Positions 34,225-43,261 of a DNA stretch of 64,000 bases are shown piece after piece (position 1 is the first letter of the stretch; each line of letters opens with the position of its first letter). A model generated the notes under the pieces. That model was not told the DNA's origin. It ran no database searches and saw only the letters and a list, made by a program, of their open reading frames with translations. Source of the DNA: an uncultured Sphingomonadaceae bacterium (GTDB lineage: Bacteria > Pseudomonadota > Alphaproteobacteria > Sphingomonadales > Sphingomonadaceae); assembly GCA_947497315.1 (NCBI GenBank), contig CANMFX010000001.1, positions 868,001-932,000 of the forward strand, written 5' to 3'. Both the position numbers and the translations under genes were made by a program.

Positions 34225-34279
34225 GAACGGGTCACCGGCATACCCTCCCGTAACAGCGCCGGTGATCCGTTCCTTTTTT
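34225..34279 (+). terminator. Rho-independent terminator after the EF-hand gene
   Basis: Stem GAACGGGTCACCGGC (34225-34239) with GCCGGTGATCCGTTC (34258-34272), one G-U pair, then CC and six T at 34274-34279. May partially separate the EF-hand gene from the two-component genes. Confidence 0.9.
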
Positions 34280-34303
34280 ATAAACCTGTGTTAGGTGAGC
34301 CAG

Positions 34304-35020
34304 ATGTCGGGACAAACGCATATTTTATTGGTCGATGATGAGGCCACGTTGCGTGAACCGTTGGCCGAATATCTGGTAAAACAGGGTTTTCGCGTTCAGC
34401 AGGCCGGTGATGCCAGTCAAGCGCGTTCGGTAATGAACGCATTTAACTTTGACATTGTCTTGCTTGATATCATGATGCCGGGAGAAGATGGTCTCAGCTT
34501 CTGCCGCCATGTTCGCGAAACGACGGGAACACCGGTTATTTTCATCAGTGCGAAAGGCGAAGAACTGGAACGGATTATCGGCCTGGAGCTCGGCGCCGAC
34601 GATTATGTGACGAAACCTTTTAGTCCGAGAGAGTTGGTAGCGCGGATCAAAGTTGTGCTGCGGCGAACCAATGGGGGCAACGGCGTGAAGTCAGGCAGCG
34701 GGGCGATTTACCAGTTTTCCGGTTGGACGCTCAAAACCGATCAGCGCAGCCTGGTCGACAGTGAGGGCGTTGCGGTGCCGCTGTCCAGCGGTGAATATCA
34801 GATGCTTCTCGCCTTGCTTTCGCGCGCAGGCCAAGTGCTCAACCGTGATCAGCTGCTCGATATTACGCAGGGCCGCGAAGCACATGCTTTTGACCGGGCC
34901 GTTGACAATCAGATAAGCCGATTGCGCCGCAAAATAGAGGCGGATCCTAAAAACCCGGAAATTGTCAAAACCGTCTGGGGCGGCGGCTATGTTCTGGCCG
35001 GGGACGTTCGGACATTATGA
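34304..35020 (+). CDS. OmpR-family response regulator
   Basis: 238 residues from the ATG at 34304, with TAGGTGA upstream (a GTG at 34295 is possible). Receiver domain with the phosphorylated D55 in IVLLDIMMPG, acidic pair D11-D12, and K in YVTKPFSP; C-terminal winged-helix DNA-binding domain with LSSGEYQMLLALL and the recognition helix RAVDNQISRLRRKIE. It acts with the kinase encoded next, whose ATG overlaps its stop. Direct repeats upstream of the EF-hand gene may be its target. Confidence 0.95.
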   Translation: MSGQTHILLVDDEATLREPLAEYLVKQGFRVQQAGDASQARSVMNAFNFDIVLLDIMMPGEDGLSFCRHVRETTGTPVIFISAKGEELERIIGLELGADDYVTKPFSPRELVARIKVVLRRTNGGNGVKSGSGAIYQFSGWTLKTDQRSLVDSEGVAVPLSSGEYQMLLALLSRAGQVLNRDQLLDITQGREAHAFDRAVDNQISRLRRKIEADPKNPEIVKTVWGGGYVLAGDVRTL

Positions 35021-36417
35021 AGCGATTTCTGCCCAACAGCTTGATCGGCCAGCTTTTGGCGCTTGTGGCGTTCACCTTGCTGATCGCGCAGGGGATTAAC
35101 GTCGCTTTATTATATCAGGGTGCGCAAAACCAGAAAATGGTGGAGGCGTCTGCTTCAGCCGTGGCGCGGATCGCCTGGGAAGCGGAAAGAATTAATGAAC
35201 GCGGCTTTCGCGAGCGGCGATATCGCCGCGATGGCAGCCTGCGCATCCGGCGAAACCGTCCCAGCACTACCTCGCAAAGCGCGATTGAAGACGGGCAAAC
35301 CCGATTGCCAAGTGTCGAAGAGCGTGCCGCCCGTGCATTCGATAATCTGGGAATTACTTCATTGTCTGTTCAGGCCGCGCGCGTTGATAAACTCCCTGCC
35401 AATATGAGAAACAGCGTGATCGGATTGGGCCGCGAACGCCAAAGATTGCGCGCGATCGCCTATCGCAAAATGCCCCACAAGATTGATGGTTTTATAATCA
35501 TGTCTGCACAAATTGGCGAAGGAAGGTGGCTCAATATTGCGTCCGTTATTCGGGATCGTAACCCTCGCCTTGCCCGGACACTGATCTTTCAGACCGCGGT
35601 AATATATCTGATATTGCTGATCCCGCTAATCTGGTTGGGACGGTATATATCACGCCCGCTGAAAGCGCTGACCAAAGGCGCGGAAGATTTTCGGCCGGGG
35701 GCAAGCGATCCGATAGCGGAAAGCGGACCGCCCGATACCAAGCAACTTATCGCCGCGTTTAATCGAATGAATGACCGTGTCGGCGCGATGCTCAATGAGA
35801 AAAATGTCATGCTGGGCGCGATCGGCCATGATTTGCGCACCCCCCTGGCGGCGCTGCGCGTGCGGGTGGAGAGCGTGGAGGATGAGGAAGAACGCGACCG
35901 GATGATTGCCGGGATTGATGATATGGACCGGACGCTGGATGACATATTGTCACTGGCCCGGCTTGGACGGTCAAAGGAAGCGGCAGAGCCAACCGATATC
36001 AGTGCGCTGATCGAGACGGTGGCGGATGAATTTACCGACATGGGCGCGGCGGTTTCCTTCACGCGCAGTGGCCGGACAATCGCCAATATCCGGGCGACCT
36101 TAATCCGCCGGGCACTCAGGAACCTGATCGGCAATGCCGTGAAATATGGTGAAGAAGCCGCCGTCTCTGTGGATAAAGACGGGGACAAGCTGGTGATCCA
36201 TGTGGATGATAATGGCCCGGGCATCGCGGAAGATCAGATCGAGGCCATGTTCGAACCTTTTGCCCGTGCCGAGATTTCGCGTAACCGGGCGACCGGCGGA
36301 TCGGGTCTCGGCCTGACACTCGCCCGCGCAATCATGCGTGATCATGGCGGTGATGTAACCCTGCAAAATCGGGCAGAAGGCGGCCTTCGGGCATCGCTAA
36401 TGCTCAGTCTGGGCTAG
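35017..36417 (+). CDS. Membrane sensor histidine kinase
   Basis: 466 residues, overlapping the regulator by 4 bp. One helix at about 10-33, a periplasmic loop to about 185, a second helix at 188-208, a HAMP linker, the dimerisation/phosphotransfer helix with H271 (GAIGHDLRTPLAAL), and a HATPase domain with N (LRNLIGNAVKYG), DNGPGIAE and GSGLGLTLAR boxes. The Arg-rich periplasmic domain is unusual, and may bind a negatively charged ligand. Its last 14 bases overlap motB on the other strand. Confidence 0.95.
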   Translation: MKRFLPNSLIGQLLALVAFTLLIAQGINVALLYQGAQNQKMVEASASAVARIAWEAERINERGFRERRYRRDGSLRIRRNRPSTTSQSAIEDGQTRLPSVEERAARAFDNLGITSLSVQAARVDKLPANMRNSVIGLGRERQRLRAIAYRKMPHKIDGFIIMSAQIGEGRWLNIASVIRDRNPRLARTLIFQTAVIYLILLIPLIWLGRYISRPLKALTKGAEDFRPGASDPIAESGPPDTKQLIAAFNRMNDRVGAMLNEKNVMLGAIGHDLRTPLAALRVRVESVEDEEERDRMIAGIDDMDRTLDDILSLARLGRSKEAAEPTDISALIETVADEFTDMGAAVSFTRSGRTIANIRATLIRRALRNLIGNAVKYGEEAAVSVDKDGDKLVIHVDDNGPGIAEDQIEAMFEPFARAEISRNRATGGSGLGLTLARAIMRDHGGDVTLQNRAEGGLRASLMLSLG

Positions 36418-37261
36418 CGACCTTCTGCCATCCCAGGGTGATCGATATCCTGCGGTTGCGGGGATCATATATATCATGAGGTGTATAGGGTTCCCGGTCC
36501 GCGACGCCCTCAATTTTGAAAAACGCGTCAGGGCTTATGCCGTTTTGCTGCAGGGTTTGGCGTGTCGCCTCGGCCCGCGCGGTGGAAAGCATCCAGTTGT
36601 TCATCGTGCGCCCGGATGAAAAGGGCAGGGCATCGGTATGTCCCCGCACCATCAGCGGATTGGGCGCCGGTCTGATCGCGGCGGCGACCTCGGCCAGTAA
36701 TTTGCGTGCCGGTGGCCGCAGCGTGTCGGTGGCGAGCGCAAACATTGAAAAGTCGGCCTCGTCGATCATCTCGATCCGCAGGCCCTCCCGGGTTTCGGTA
36801 AAGCGAATATTGTTATCGAACCTTTTCAACTCTTCGCTACGTTCAAGCCGTTCCGTGATCCGCTGCCTGACCGCGGCAAACTCCTCACGGTCTTTCCGGT
36901 TATTCTCTGCGTTGGCAGCGGTGCTGTCTTTCGGAATGGCCAGCGATCGTTCCCCGGCCTGGGCGGCGCGGCTGCGGTAATCTTCTTCGGAAAGGATGGA
37001 ATCGCCCCCGAAAAAGCTGTCTGCCCCCGCATTATTCTCCCGCATTTCAACCAATGTCGGCGTGAAATATTCGGCCAGCGCCTTGCGTTCCTGTTCATCG
37101 GTTGAACTGAGCAGCCACAGCAACAGGAAGAATGCCATCATCGCAGTGACAAAATCAGCATAGGCGACTTTCCAGGCACCGCCGTGATGGGCGGCCGGGC
37201 CGGCGACAATCTTTTTGACGATAATCGGCCTTGGTTCCGTTTCATTCTTGCCGCGCGCCAT
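36404..37261 (-). CDS. motB: Flagellar stator protein MotB
   Basis: 285 residues. The N-terminal helix with the proton-carrying aspartate is AWKVAYADFVTAMMAFFLLLWLL; the OmpA-like peptidoglycan-binding domain is in the second half (VRGHTDALPFSS, NNWMLSTARAEATRQTLQQNGIS, DPRNRRISI). MotB anchors the stator to the cell wall and, with MotA, forms the proton channel. motA ends 3 bp upstream; convergent overlap with the sensor kinase gene. Confidence 0.95.
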   Translation of the reverse strand: MARGKNETEPRPIIVKKIVAGPAAHHGGAWKVAYADFVTAMMAFFLLLWLLSSTDEQERKALAEYFTPTLVEMRENNAGADSFFGGDSILSEEDYRSRAAQAGERSLAIPKDSTAANAENNRKDREEFAAVRQRITERLERSEELKRFDNNIRFTETREGLRIEMIDEADFSMFALATDTLRPPARKLLAEVAAAIRPAPNPLMVRGHTDALPFSSGRTMNNWMLSTARAEATRQTLQQNGISPDAFFKIEGVADREPYTPHDIYDPRNRRISITLGWQKVASPD

Positions 37262-37264
37262 GCC

Positions 37265-38128
37265 TTAAGTTCCGCGCATGCCATCAAACACGTCGGCAAA
37301 GGCCGGCTGGTTGACCTGTATCAGGCCGGACCGGGCGGCTTCGATTACCAGCGGCTGTGGGTGGCCATAGAGTGAGGCGACGACTATCTGTTTGACGATA
37401 TGATAGATCGCTCCGTCCGCCTCGATGACTTGCCGGGCGCGAGTGGCCATGGGGCCGACAAGACCGTATGCGAGCAGCACGCCCAAAAAGGTGCCGACCA
37501 GCGCAGAACCGATCATCGCGCCCAGTATCTCTGGCGGTTGGTCGATCGCGCCCATGGTTTTGACGACACCGAGGACCGCCGCGACAATGCCCAGCGCGGG
37601 CAGGGCATCGGCCAGATTCTGCAGATCATTGGCAGGGGCAATCGCCTCGTCATGACGCGTCTTCAGGCTGTTATCCATGACTTCCTCAACTGCGTAGGGA
37701 TCAAGCGTGCCCGACGAAACGACCACCAGCCGCAGCGTATCACAGATGAGCGCCATCAGCTTTTCGTCGGGCAGCAGATTGGGATATTCGGCGAAGATCA
37801 ATGATGCATGCGGATCCTCGATATGTGGCTCCAGTGCCAGCGGCCCGTCGGCGCGCAATATCTTCATCAGCTTCGAAACCAGAAAGATGCAATCGAGGAA
37901 ATCCGCCTTGCCATAGCGCGGGCCTTTAAAGACTTTCGCCACGCCGCCAGCCAGGGCTTTCAGACCCGCGATATTATGGCCGATGACCAGCCCGCCAATG
38001 GCCGCCCCGCCGATAATGCCCATTTCAATCGGCAGCGCGCGCAGAACCGCGCCCATGTCACCGCCCGAAAGAGTGAAAACGCCAAACACCATGACCATGA
38101 GAATGACGATACCGATGGCTGCGAACAT
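37265..38128 (-). CDS. motA: Flagellar stator protein MotA
   Basis: 287 residues, four membrane helices with GGAAIGGLVIGHNIAGLKALAG, LKTRHDEAIAPANDLQNLADALPALGIVAAVLGVVKTMG, and LGAMIGSALVGTFLGVLLAYGLVGPMA. The prolines and the basic cytoplasmic loop that contacts the switch are in place. First gene of the motAB pair; AGGAAG lies before the ATG. 88 bp separate it from flgL. Confidence 0.95.
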   Translation of the reverse strand: MFAAIGIVILMVMVFGVFTLSGGDMGAVLRALPIEMGIIGGAAIGGLVIGHNIAGLKALAGGVAKVFKGPRYGKADFLDCIFLVSKLMKILRADGPLALEPHIEDPHASLIFAEYPNLLPDEKLMALICDTLRLVVVSSGTLDPYAVEEVMDNSLKTRHDEAIAPANDLQNLADALPALGIVAAVLGVVKTMGAIDQPPEILGAMIGSALVGTFLGVLLAYGLVGPMATRARQVIEADGAIYHIVKQIVVASLYGHPQPLVIEAARSGLIQVNQPAFADVFDGMRGT

Positions 38129-38216
38129 ATATGCTTCCTGTCATAGATTATGGCCGGAATTCTGCGCTGTGCAACTATCCGCTTCTGTTCGTAAAACGGA
38201 TCGGGGAAAGTGATTT

Positions 38217-39032
38217 TTAGCGGATTTGATCAAATAGCGACGATTGCTCGATCCGTGCATAGGCCGCCTGTGCTGCCTCCAGGCTGATCAGCAGTTTCTG
38301 GACTTCGGAGATTGCCAGCGTGATGTCGGTTTCTTCCAGAGATGCGCGATATTCACTCACATCAATCTTGCGATCTTCCAGTCGCGCTGCGCCTTGCAAC
38401 AGTCGGTCATTCTCTATCCCATGGTTGCCCAGGATGTTCGCCGCAACATCGCTTTGCAGGCGCAGGGGATCAAGCAGGGCGCTGCGTTGATCGGCATCAC
38501 CGATACGGATGGTATTTGCGATATTGGTGATCAGCGGATCGAGCGCGTTAAAGTCGTCCCGTGACGGTGCGGCGATCGCAACCATATCGTCGTCAATCGG
38601 GATCTCCAGCGGCGGGCCAACAGCAAATAAAGGCCTCCCAAATCCATCCTCCTGATCCAGCATATCCGCAATTGTTCGGCCAATGCCTTCGACTTCCTCC
38701 GCAATTATTTCCCGGTCCACCGGCGAAATCGTCTCGTTACTTGCCTGCACCAGCAGTTCGGTGGCCCTGGCCAGTTGGCTGTTAATCTCACTCATCGCGC
38801 CGTCGGCCTGTGCGGCGATGGACAGGCCGCGATCAATATTGCGCAGCCACGCATCCATATTGGCCTGCACCTTGGCAATGCTGGAAATTTCGGACCAGGC
38901 GGCTGGATCATCTGATGCCCTGTCGATGCGGCGGGTCGTGGCGATTTGCTGCTGACGCTCGGCGATATTCTGCGCCAGCTCTTGCTGCAGGACTATATCA
39001 CTGGATGGGCGGGTACGGTTGACGGATTGCAT
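38217..39032 (-). CDS. flgL: Flagellar hook-filament junction protein FlgL
   Basis: 271 residues, shorter than the ~317 of E. coli. The N-terminus has the flagellin-like coiled D0/D1 helix (LQQELAQNIAERQQQIATTRRIDRASDDPAAWSEI), and the C-terminus mirrors it (EVQKLLISLEAAQAAYARIEQSSLFDQIR). It joins the hook to the filament, exported by the flagellar type III system. flgK ends 18 bp upstream. Order flgK-flgL is standard. Confidence 0.9.
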   Translation of the reverse strand: MQSVNRTRPSSDIVLQQELAQNIAERQQQIATTRRIDRASDDPAAWSEISSIAKVQANMDAWLRNIDRGLSIAAQADGAMSEINSQLARATELLVQASNETISPVDREIIAEEVEGIGRTIADMLDQEDGFGRPLFAVGPPLEIPIDDDMVAIAAPSRDDFNALDPLITNIANTIRIGDADQRSALLDPLRLQSDVAANILGNHGIENDRLLQGAARLEDRKIDVSEYRASLEETDITLAISEVQKLLISLEAAQAAYARIEQSSLFDQIR

Positions 39033-39050
39033 GGGGAATGGCTCCAGATT

Positions 39051-40382
39051 TTAGAATATCGCGAGGATGCTTTGCATGGTTTCGCGCGCGACCTGAATGA
39101 CACGGGCAGAGGCGTTATAGGCTTCCTGAAAGCGCAGCAGATCGGCCGCTTCCCTGTCGAGATCGACCGAGGAGAGGCGGTCGCGCGCGTCGCGGGCGGC
39201 CTGATGCTGTGTCGCGGCTGCCGCATTTTCGCTTTGCGCGGCGGCGGTGGTTATAGCCTGTGCGCCGATGATATTGGTCCAGACCTGTTCAACCCCCGCC
39301 GGACCTCTGAGGGTCGGTAAATTCGCGATATTGCCATTGGCCGGGCCACCCGGCGCGGCAAGCGCGAGATCGGTCGGATCCTCGGTCAGCATGGCCAGCG
39401 CGGCGGCACCGCCCACAGCATTGAGCAGCGGCGGTCCAGCCCCGCCGCCATCGGTTTCCCCTGCCGCCTGCCAGCCATTTATATCGGCGGCAAACTGGAC
39501 GGCGAGGTCATCCAGTTCGGTCCGCCTTTCTATGGTGGTTGCGGCGCTGGATACCATAGCGGCCAGTGACCCGCGCGACGGAGCGGTCAGGTTCACCGCA
39601 TTGGCGACAAGCCCGATACTGTCATCCGCCCCGGCCAGGACAGAGAGAGAATTGACGTCACCAATGTCGACCAGCGACTGGCCGTCATAAGTAATATTGG
39701 CGATACTCTTGTCCCCAAAGCTGATCGTCACATCCATCCGCTCGCTTAACACCGCCAGCGCCGTGTCCCGCTGGTCGAGGAGCGCGGCCTGTTTAGGGGT
39801 ACCATCAGCGGCGACACGCAGGGCGAGATTGGTTGTCGCCAGATTGTCCAGCGCGGCGTTAAAAGCGGCCACTTCCTGTTCGGCCGAACTGATCAACTGA
39901 TCGGAAACATTGGCGAGATCATTGGTGGTGCGGTTGATTGCCGAGACGGCGGCCTCGATGTCGTTGATAAACTGGTTACGCAGGATGTTGCTAAACGGCG
40001 AGCCTGCCAGCTCCTCACCCATGGCAAACAGTTTGGCCAGTCTGGCGCCGACGCCATGTTCGGTATCGGCAAGGGCTGTTTCTGTATTTTCCATCCAGCG
40101 TGCCCGCGTTTCCGCGCCATAGAGGGACGCGCCGGTCAACCGGACATTGGCTTCCAGAAACGGGTCTGATGACCGCGCTACACCGTCAATATCCACCCCG
40201 GCAAAATTGATCTGGTGGATGAAATAGGGGTTGATTGCGCTGGTCGTGCTGAGTTCGCTCAAGCGCAGATCACGGCGCACATAATTCGGATTCTCGGCAT
40301 TGCCGATATTCGATGAAACGGTCGACAAGGCCTGCTTATAGGCCCTTATGCCTGACAGACCGATGGAGAAAAGATCCGTCAT
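39051..40382 (-). CDS. flgK: Hook-associated protein FlgK
   Basis: 443 residues from the ATG at 40382, with AAAGG upstream; it overlaps the flgJ end by 4 bp. N-terminal motif SIGLSGIRAYKQALSTVSSNIGNAENPNYVRR, the flagellar rod/hook-family signature, and C-terminal LLRFQEAYNASARVIQVARETMQSILAIF. The central domain is Ala/Gly rich and variable. It is the first hook-filament junction protein. Confidence 0.93.
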   Translation of the reverse strand: MTDLFSIGLSGIRAYKQALSTVSSNIGNAENPNYVRRDLRLSELSTTSAINPYFIHQINFAGVDIDGVARSSDPFLEANVRLTGASLYGAETRARWMENTETALADTEHGVGARLAKLFAMGEELAGSPFSNILRNQFINDIEAAVSAINRTTNDLANVSDQLISSAEQEVAAFNAALDNLATTNLALRVAADGTPKQAALLDQRDTALAVLSERMDVTISFGDKSIANITYDGQSLVDIGDVNSLSVLAGADDSIGLVANAVNLTAPSRGSLAAMVSSAATTIERRTELDDLAVQFAADINGWQAAGETDGGGAGPPLLNAVGGAAALAMLTEDPTDLALAAPGGPANGNIANLPTLRGPAGVEQVWTNIIGAQAITTAAAQSENAAAATQHQAARDARDRLSSVDLDREAADLLRFQEAYNASARVIQVARETMQSILAIF

Positions 40383-40654
40383 AATTTGCCTTTCCACTGC
40401 GCAACCAAAAGATCGGCGATGCCCAATCCGTTATTTCGAACCATCTCGTCGGCGAGACGGTCATCCATTATGTCGCGAAATTGTGTGCTGCCGCTATTGC
40501 CCATGACGTCGTCACCCAGACCGGCCTTTCGCATTGCTCCGATCATGTCGCGCAGGAAGATCGCCTCGAAAGCCTGTGCGGCCTGCTGAAGCTGTTGGCT
40601 ATCGGCCGCAGCGGGCGGCACGCTATTTTGCGAGAGGGAAAGGGCCGGTATCAT
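40379..40654 (-). CDS. flgJ: Rod-binding protein, FlgJ N-terminal domain only
   Basis: 91 residues. Contains QAAQAFEAIFLRDMIGAMRKAGLGDD and MDDRLADEMVRNNGLGIADLLV, the rod-cap half of FlgJ. The C-terminal muramidase domain of enteric FlgJ is missing, as usual in alphaproteobacteria, where a separate lytic transglycosylase opens the wall. Starts overlap the flgI stop (ATGA). Confidence 0.92.
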   Translation of the reverse strand: MIPALSLSQNSVPPAAADSQQLQQAAQAFEAIFLRDMIGAMRKAGLGDDVMGNSGSTQFRDIMDDRLADEMVRNNGLGIADLLVAQWKGKL

Positions 40655-41775
40655 TGAATCAATAACTCCGCTTTCATCGCCCCGGCCTGTTTCAACGCCT
40701 CCAGTATCGCGACCAGATCGCCGGGGGTGGCACCGATCGCGTTGATCGTTTCAACAATCTCGGCCAGCGATGCGCCGCGATCAAAAGCGAACATCGGCGC
40801 ATCCTTTTCTTCCACGCTGATCTCGCTACTCGGCTCCACCGCAGTCTCGCCGCGGCTGAACGGGGCCGGCTGTACGACCAACGGGTCTTCCTGAATTTTC
40901 ACGGTGAGCTTGCCGTGACTGACCGCTGCTGGCGTGATGCGCACCATGTCGTTAATCACCACCGTACCGGTACGTGCGTTGACGATGACCCGGGCCGCGG
41001 CCTTGGCCGGGGTGACTGTGATATTTTCGATCATGCCCATTTGCACGATACGGCTGGCAGCGCCTCGATCGGTGCGAATCTGGATGGAGACGGCATCTAT
41101 TGCTTCGGCCATCCCCGACCCCACTTTGCCGTTGATGGCATCGGCCACGCGCAGGGCGGTGGTCAGATCCGGCTCTGCCAGATTGAACGTCAGATAAGCC
41201 GTGTCGGCAAAGCCGGTTCCGACGCTGCGTTCTACGGTTGCGCCACCGGGTATGCGGCCAGCGCTGGGAATATTGACCAGCGTGCGTGAGCCATCGGCGG
41301 CCTCGATGCCCAGACCGCCAACCGCCAGATTGCCCTGTGCCATCGCGTAAATCTGACCATCGGCCCCGCGCAGGGGCATCATCACCAATGTGCCGCCGCG
41401 CAGGGACTTCGCCTTGCCCAGTGCGGACACGGTAATGTCCAGTCTCTGGCCCGGTTTGGCAAAGGGCGGCAGCTCTGCGGTAACGATCACGGCGGCTGCG
41501 TTTTTGAGCGACGGATTGACGCCCGGCGGTAATGTCAGACCAAATCGGGAGACGGTGCCTTTGACCCCCTGCGTGGCATATTCCAGATTGTCATCTCCGG
41601 TCCCCGCGAGGCCAACGACCAGGCCATAGCCGGTCAGCTGGTTGGTGCGCAGACCCTGAAAGCTGCCAATATCCTTGATCCGTGTGGCGCTGGCTGGAGC
41701 CGCCCACAGCAGGGCAGCACCCAAAGCGATGCCGGTGAGCAGTTTGGAGAAATCGAAAAACAGAGTGAGTTTCAT
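40651..41775 (-). CDS. flgI: Flagellar P-ring protein FlgI
   Basis: 374 residues from the ATG at 41775; ATGs at 41781 and 41784 are alternatives. Signal peptide cut after ASA. Core: RIKDIGSFQGLRTNQLTGYGLVVGLAGTGD, LPPGVNPSLKNAAAVIVTAELPPFAKPGQRLDITVSALG, and the conserved C-terminal region to LEALKQAGAMKAELLIQ. Assembles the periplasmic ring around the rod. Confidence 0.95.
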   Translation of the reverse strand: MKLTLFFDFSKLLTGIALGAALLWAAPASATRIKDIGSFQGLRTNQLTGYGLVVGLAGTGDDNLEYATQGVKGTVSRFGLTLPPGVNPSLKNAAAVIVTAELPPFAKPGQRLDITVSALGKAKSLRGGTLVMMPLRGADGQIYAMAQGNLAVGGLGIEAADGSRTLVNIPSAGRIPGGATVERSVGTGFADTAYLTFNLAEPDLTTALRVADAINGKVGSGMAEAIDAVSIQIRTDRGAASRIVQMGMIENITVTPAKAAARVIVNARTGTVVINDMVRITPAAVSHGKLTVKIQEDPLVVQPAPFSRGETAVEPSSEISVEEKDAPMFAFDRGASLAEIVETINAIGATPGDLVAILEALKQAGAMKAELLIQ

Positions 41776-41788
41776 CGCCATCATCCGG

Positions 41789-42448
41789 TCAGAAAGGTGA
41801 TATGGTCGAGAAGAATTTCTGCAACCATCCCTGCTTGCTGGCGCGGGCAATTTCCCCTGATCCGGCATAGCTGATCCGCGCATCCGCGACTCGTGACGAC
41901 AGCACCCGGTTATCCGTGCTGACATCGGCTGTACGCACGATGCCGGTCATCTGGATAAATTCCTCGCCGCGGTTCAGGTTGATCACTTTTTCGCCCTTCA
42001 CTCTCATCGTGCCATTGGGATAAACCTGCGCAATCGTGACACTGATTTCACCGAGCAGGCTGTTGGTCTGCGCTGCCCGTCCCGAACCAGAGAACGACTG
42101 GTCGCTGCCAATATTTATGTCGCTGGGGTCAAAAAGGGCGAGTGGCCCGGTGGTCGGCGGTGTCAGGCCGAAATCGCTGCTCTTGCTGGTGGACGCGCTG
42201 TTGGTCTTGCGCGCGATGGTCCGCTCGACCAGCTCTATGGTCAGGACATCGCCAACCATCGCCGCGCGCGTGCCGCTGGTCAGGGCAGCATAGCCACTGG
42301 CTGCCTGAAATATCGCGCCATTGCTTTGTGTCTTTGCCATTTTGACCGGCGGTATGGTCGGTTCAAATCCGGACTGCGGGCCGTCGTTGATGCCGCCAAA
42401 ACAGGCCGACAAGGCGCAGGTCGCCAGAATGATGGAAACGGTTCTCAT
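41789..42448 (-). CDS. flgH: Flagellar L-ring lipoprotein FlgH
   Basis: 219 residues from the ATG at 42448. Lipoprotein signal with lipobox LSAC; the core has GDVLTIELVERTIARKTNSASTSK, RVKGEKVINLNRGEEFIQMTGIVRTADVSTDNRVLSSRVADARISYAGSGEIARAS. Forms the outer-membrane L-ring. A GTG at 42463 overlapping the flgG stop is the alternative start. Confidence 0.94.
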   Translation of the reverse strand: MRTVSIILATCALSACFGGINDGPQSGFEPTIPPVKMAKTQSNGAIFQAASGYAALTSGTRAAMVGDVLTIELVERTIARKTNSASTSKSSDFGLTPPTTGPLALFDPSDINIGSDQSFSGSGRAAQTNSLLGEISVTIAQVYPNGTMRVKGEKVINLNRGEEFIQMTGIVRTADVSTDNRVLSSRVADARISYAGSGEIARASKQGWLQKFFSTISPF

Positions 42449-42459
42449 CGCGCATCCGG

Positions 42460-43248
42460 TCACAGCTGCTGGTTCACAAATTGCAGCATCTCGTCGGTGG
42501 CAGAGATCATCTTGCTATTGACCTCATAAGCGCGCTGGGTCTCGATCATGTCGACCAGTTCCTCGACAATATTGACGTTGGACTGTTCCAGCGCACCGGC
42601 TCGCAAGGTGCCGCGCCCTTCCTCGCCAGCCCCGCCAACTTGGGGGTCACCGCTGGCTTCGCTTTCGATGAGCAGATTGTCACCCAGCGGTTTGAGGCCA
42701 GCCGGGTTGACGAAAGATGCAGTTTCTATCTGTCCCAATATCGTGATCTCCGTCTCGCCGGCCAAGGCTGCGGAAATGGTGCCGTCACTACCAACCGTGA
42801 TGCCGGTTGTACCTTCGGGGATCTGAATTTGGGGGATGAGCGGCAGGCCGCCCGCGGTGACAATCGTGCCTTCGGAAGTCCGGCTGAAATTGCCGACTCT
42901 TGTATAGCCGATCTGGCCATCGGACATTTCCACCTGAAAATAACCGGGACCTTCAATGGCGATATCCAGCGCGTTGCCCGTCGTTTGCAATGCGCCCTGT
43001 GTCTCAATGCGCGCCGTACCCTGCAGCGCGACGCCGGTGCCCAGCGACAATCCGACAGCATATTGGTTCTGCGCATCGGCCGGTGCGCCCGGGGTGATAT
43101 TATGCTGATAGGCCAGCGTTTCAAAACTGGCGCGCTGCCGCTTGAAGCCATTGGTGTTCACATTGGCTAGATTGTTCGCGATCACGCGCATCTTGGTGTT
43201 TTGCGCATCCAGTCCGGTGCGGGCGACTTGCAGGGCTCCGTTACTCAT
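42460..43248 (-). CDS. flgG: Distal rod protein FlgG
   Basis: 262 residues, the usual length. Starts LQVARTGLDAQNTKMRVIANNLANVNTNGFKRQRASFE and ends NVNIVEELVDMIETQRAYEVNSKMISATDEMLQFVNQQL, both rod/hook-family signatures; the 18-residue L-stretch typical of FlgG is present after the N-terminus. Distal rod, next to the hook. Confidence 0.95.
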   Translation of the reverse strand: MSNGALQVARTGLDAQNTKMRVIANNLANVNTNGFKRQRASFETLAYQHNITPGAPADAQNQYAVGLSLGTGVALQGTARIETQGALQTTGNALDIAIEGPGYFQVEMSDGQIGYTRVGNFSRTSEGTIVTAGGLPLIPQIQIPEGTTGITVGSDGTISAALAGETEITILGQIETASFVNPAGLKPLGDNLLIESEASGDPQVGGAGEEGRGTLRAGALEQSNVNIVEELVDMIETQRAYEVNSKMISATDEMLQFVNQQL

Positions 43249-43261
43249 GGGCTATTCCTTT

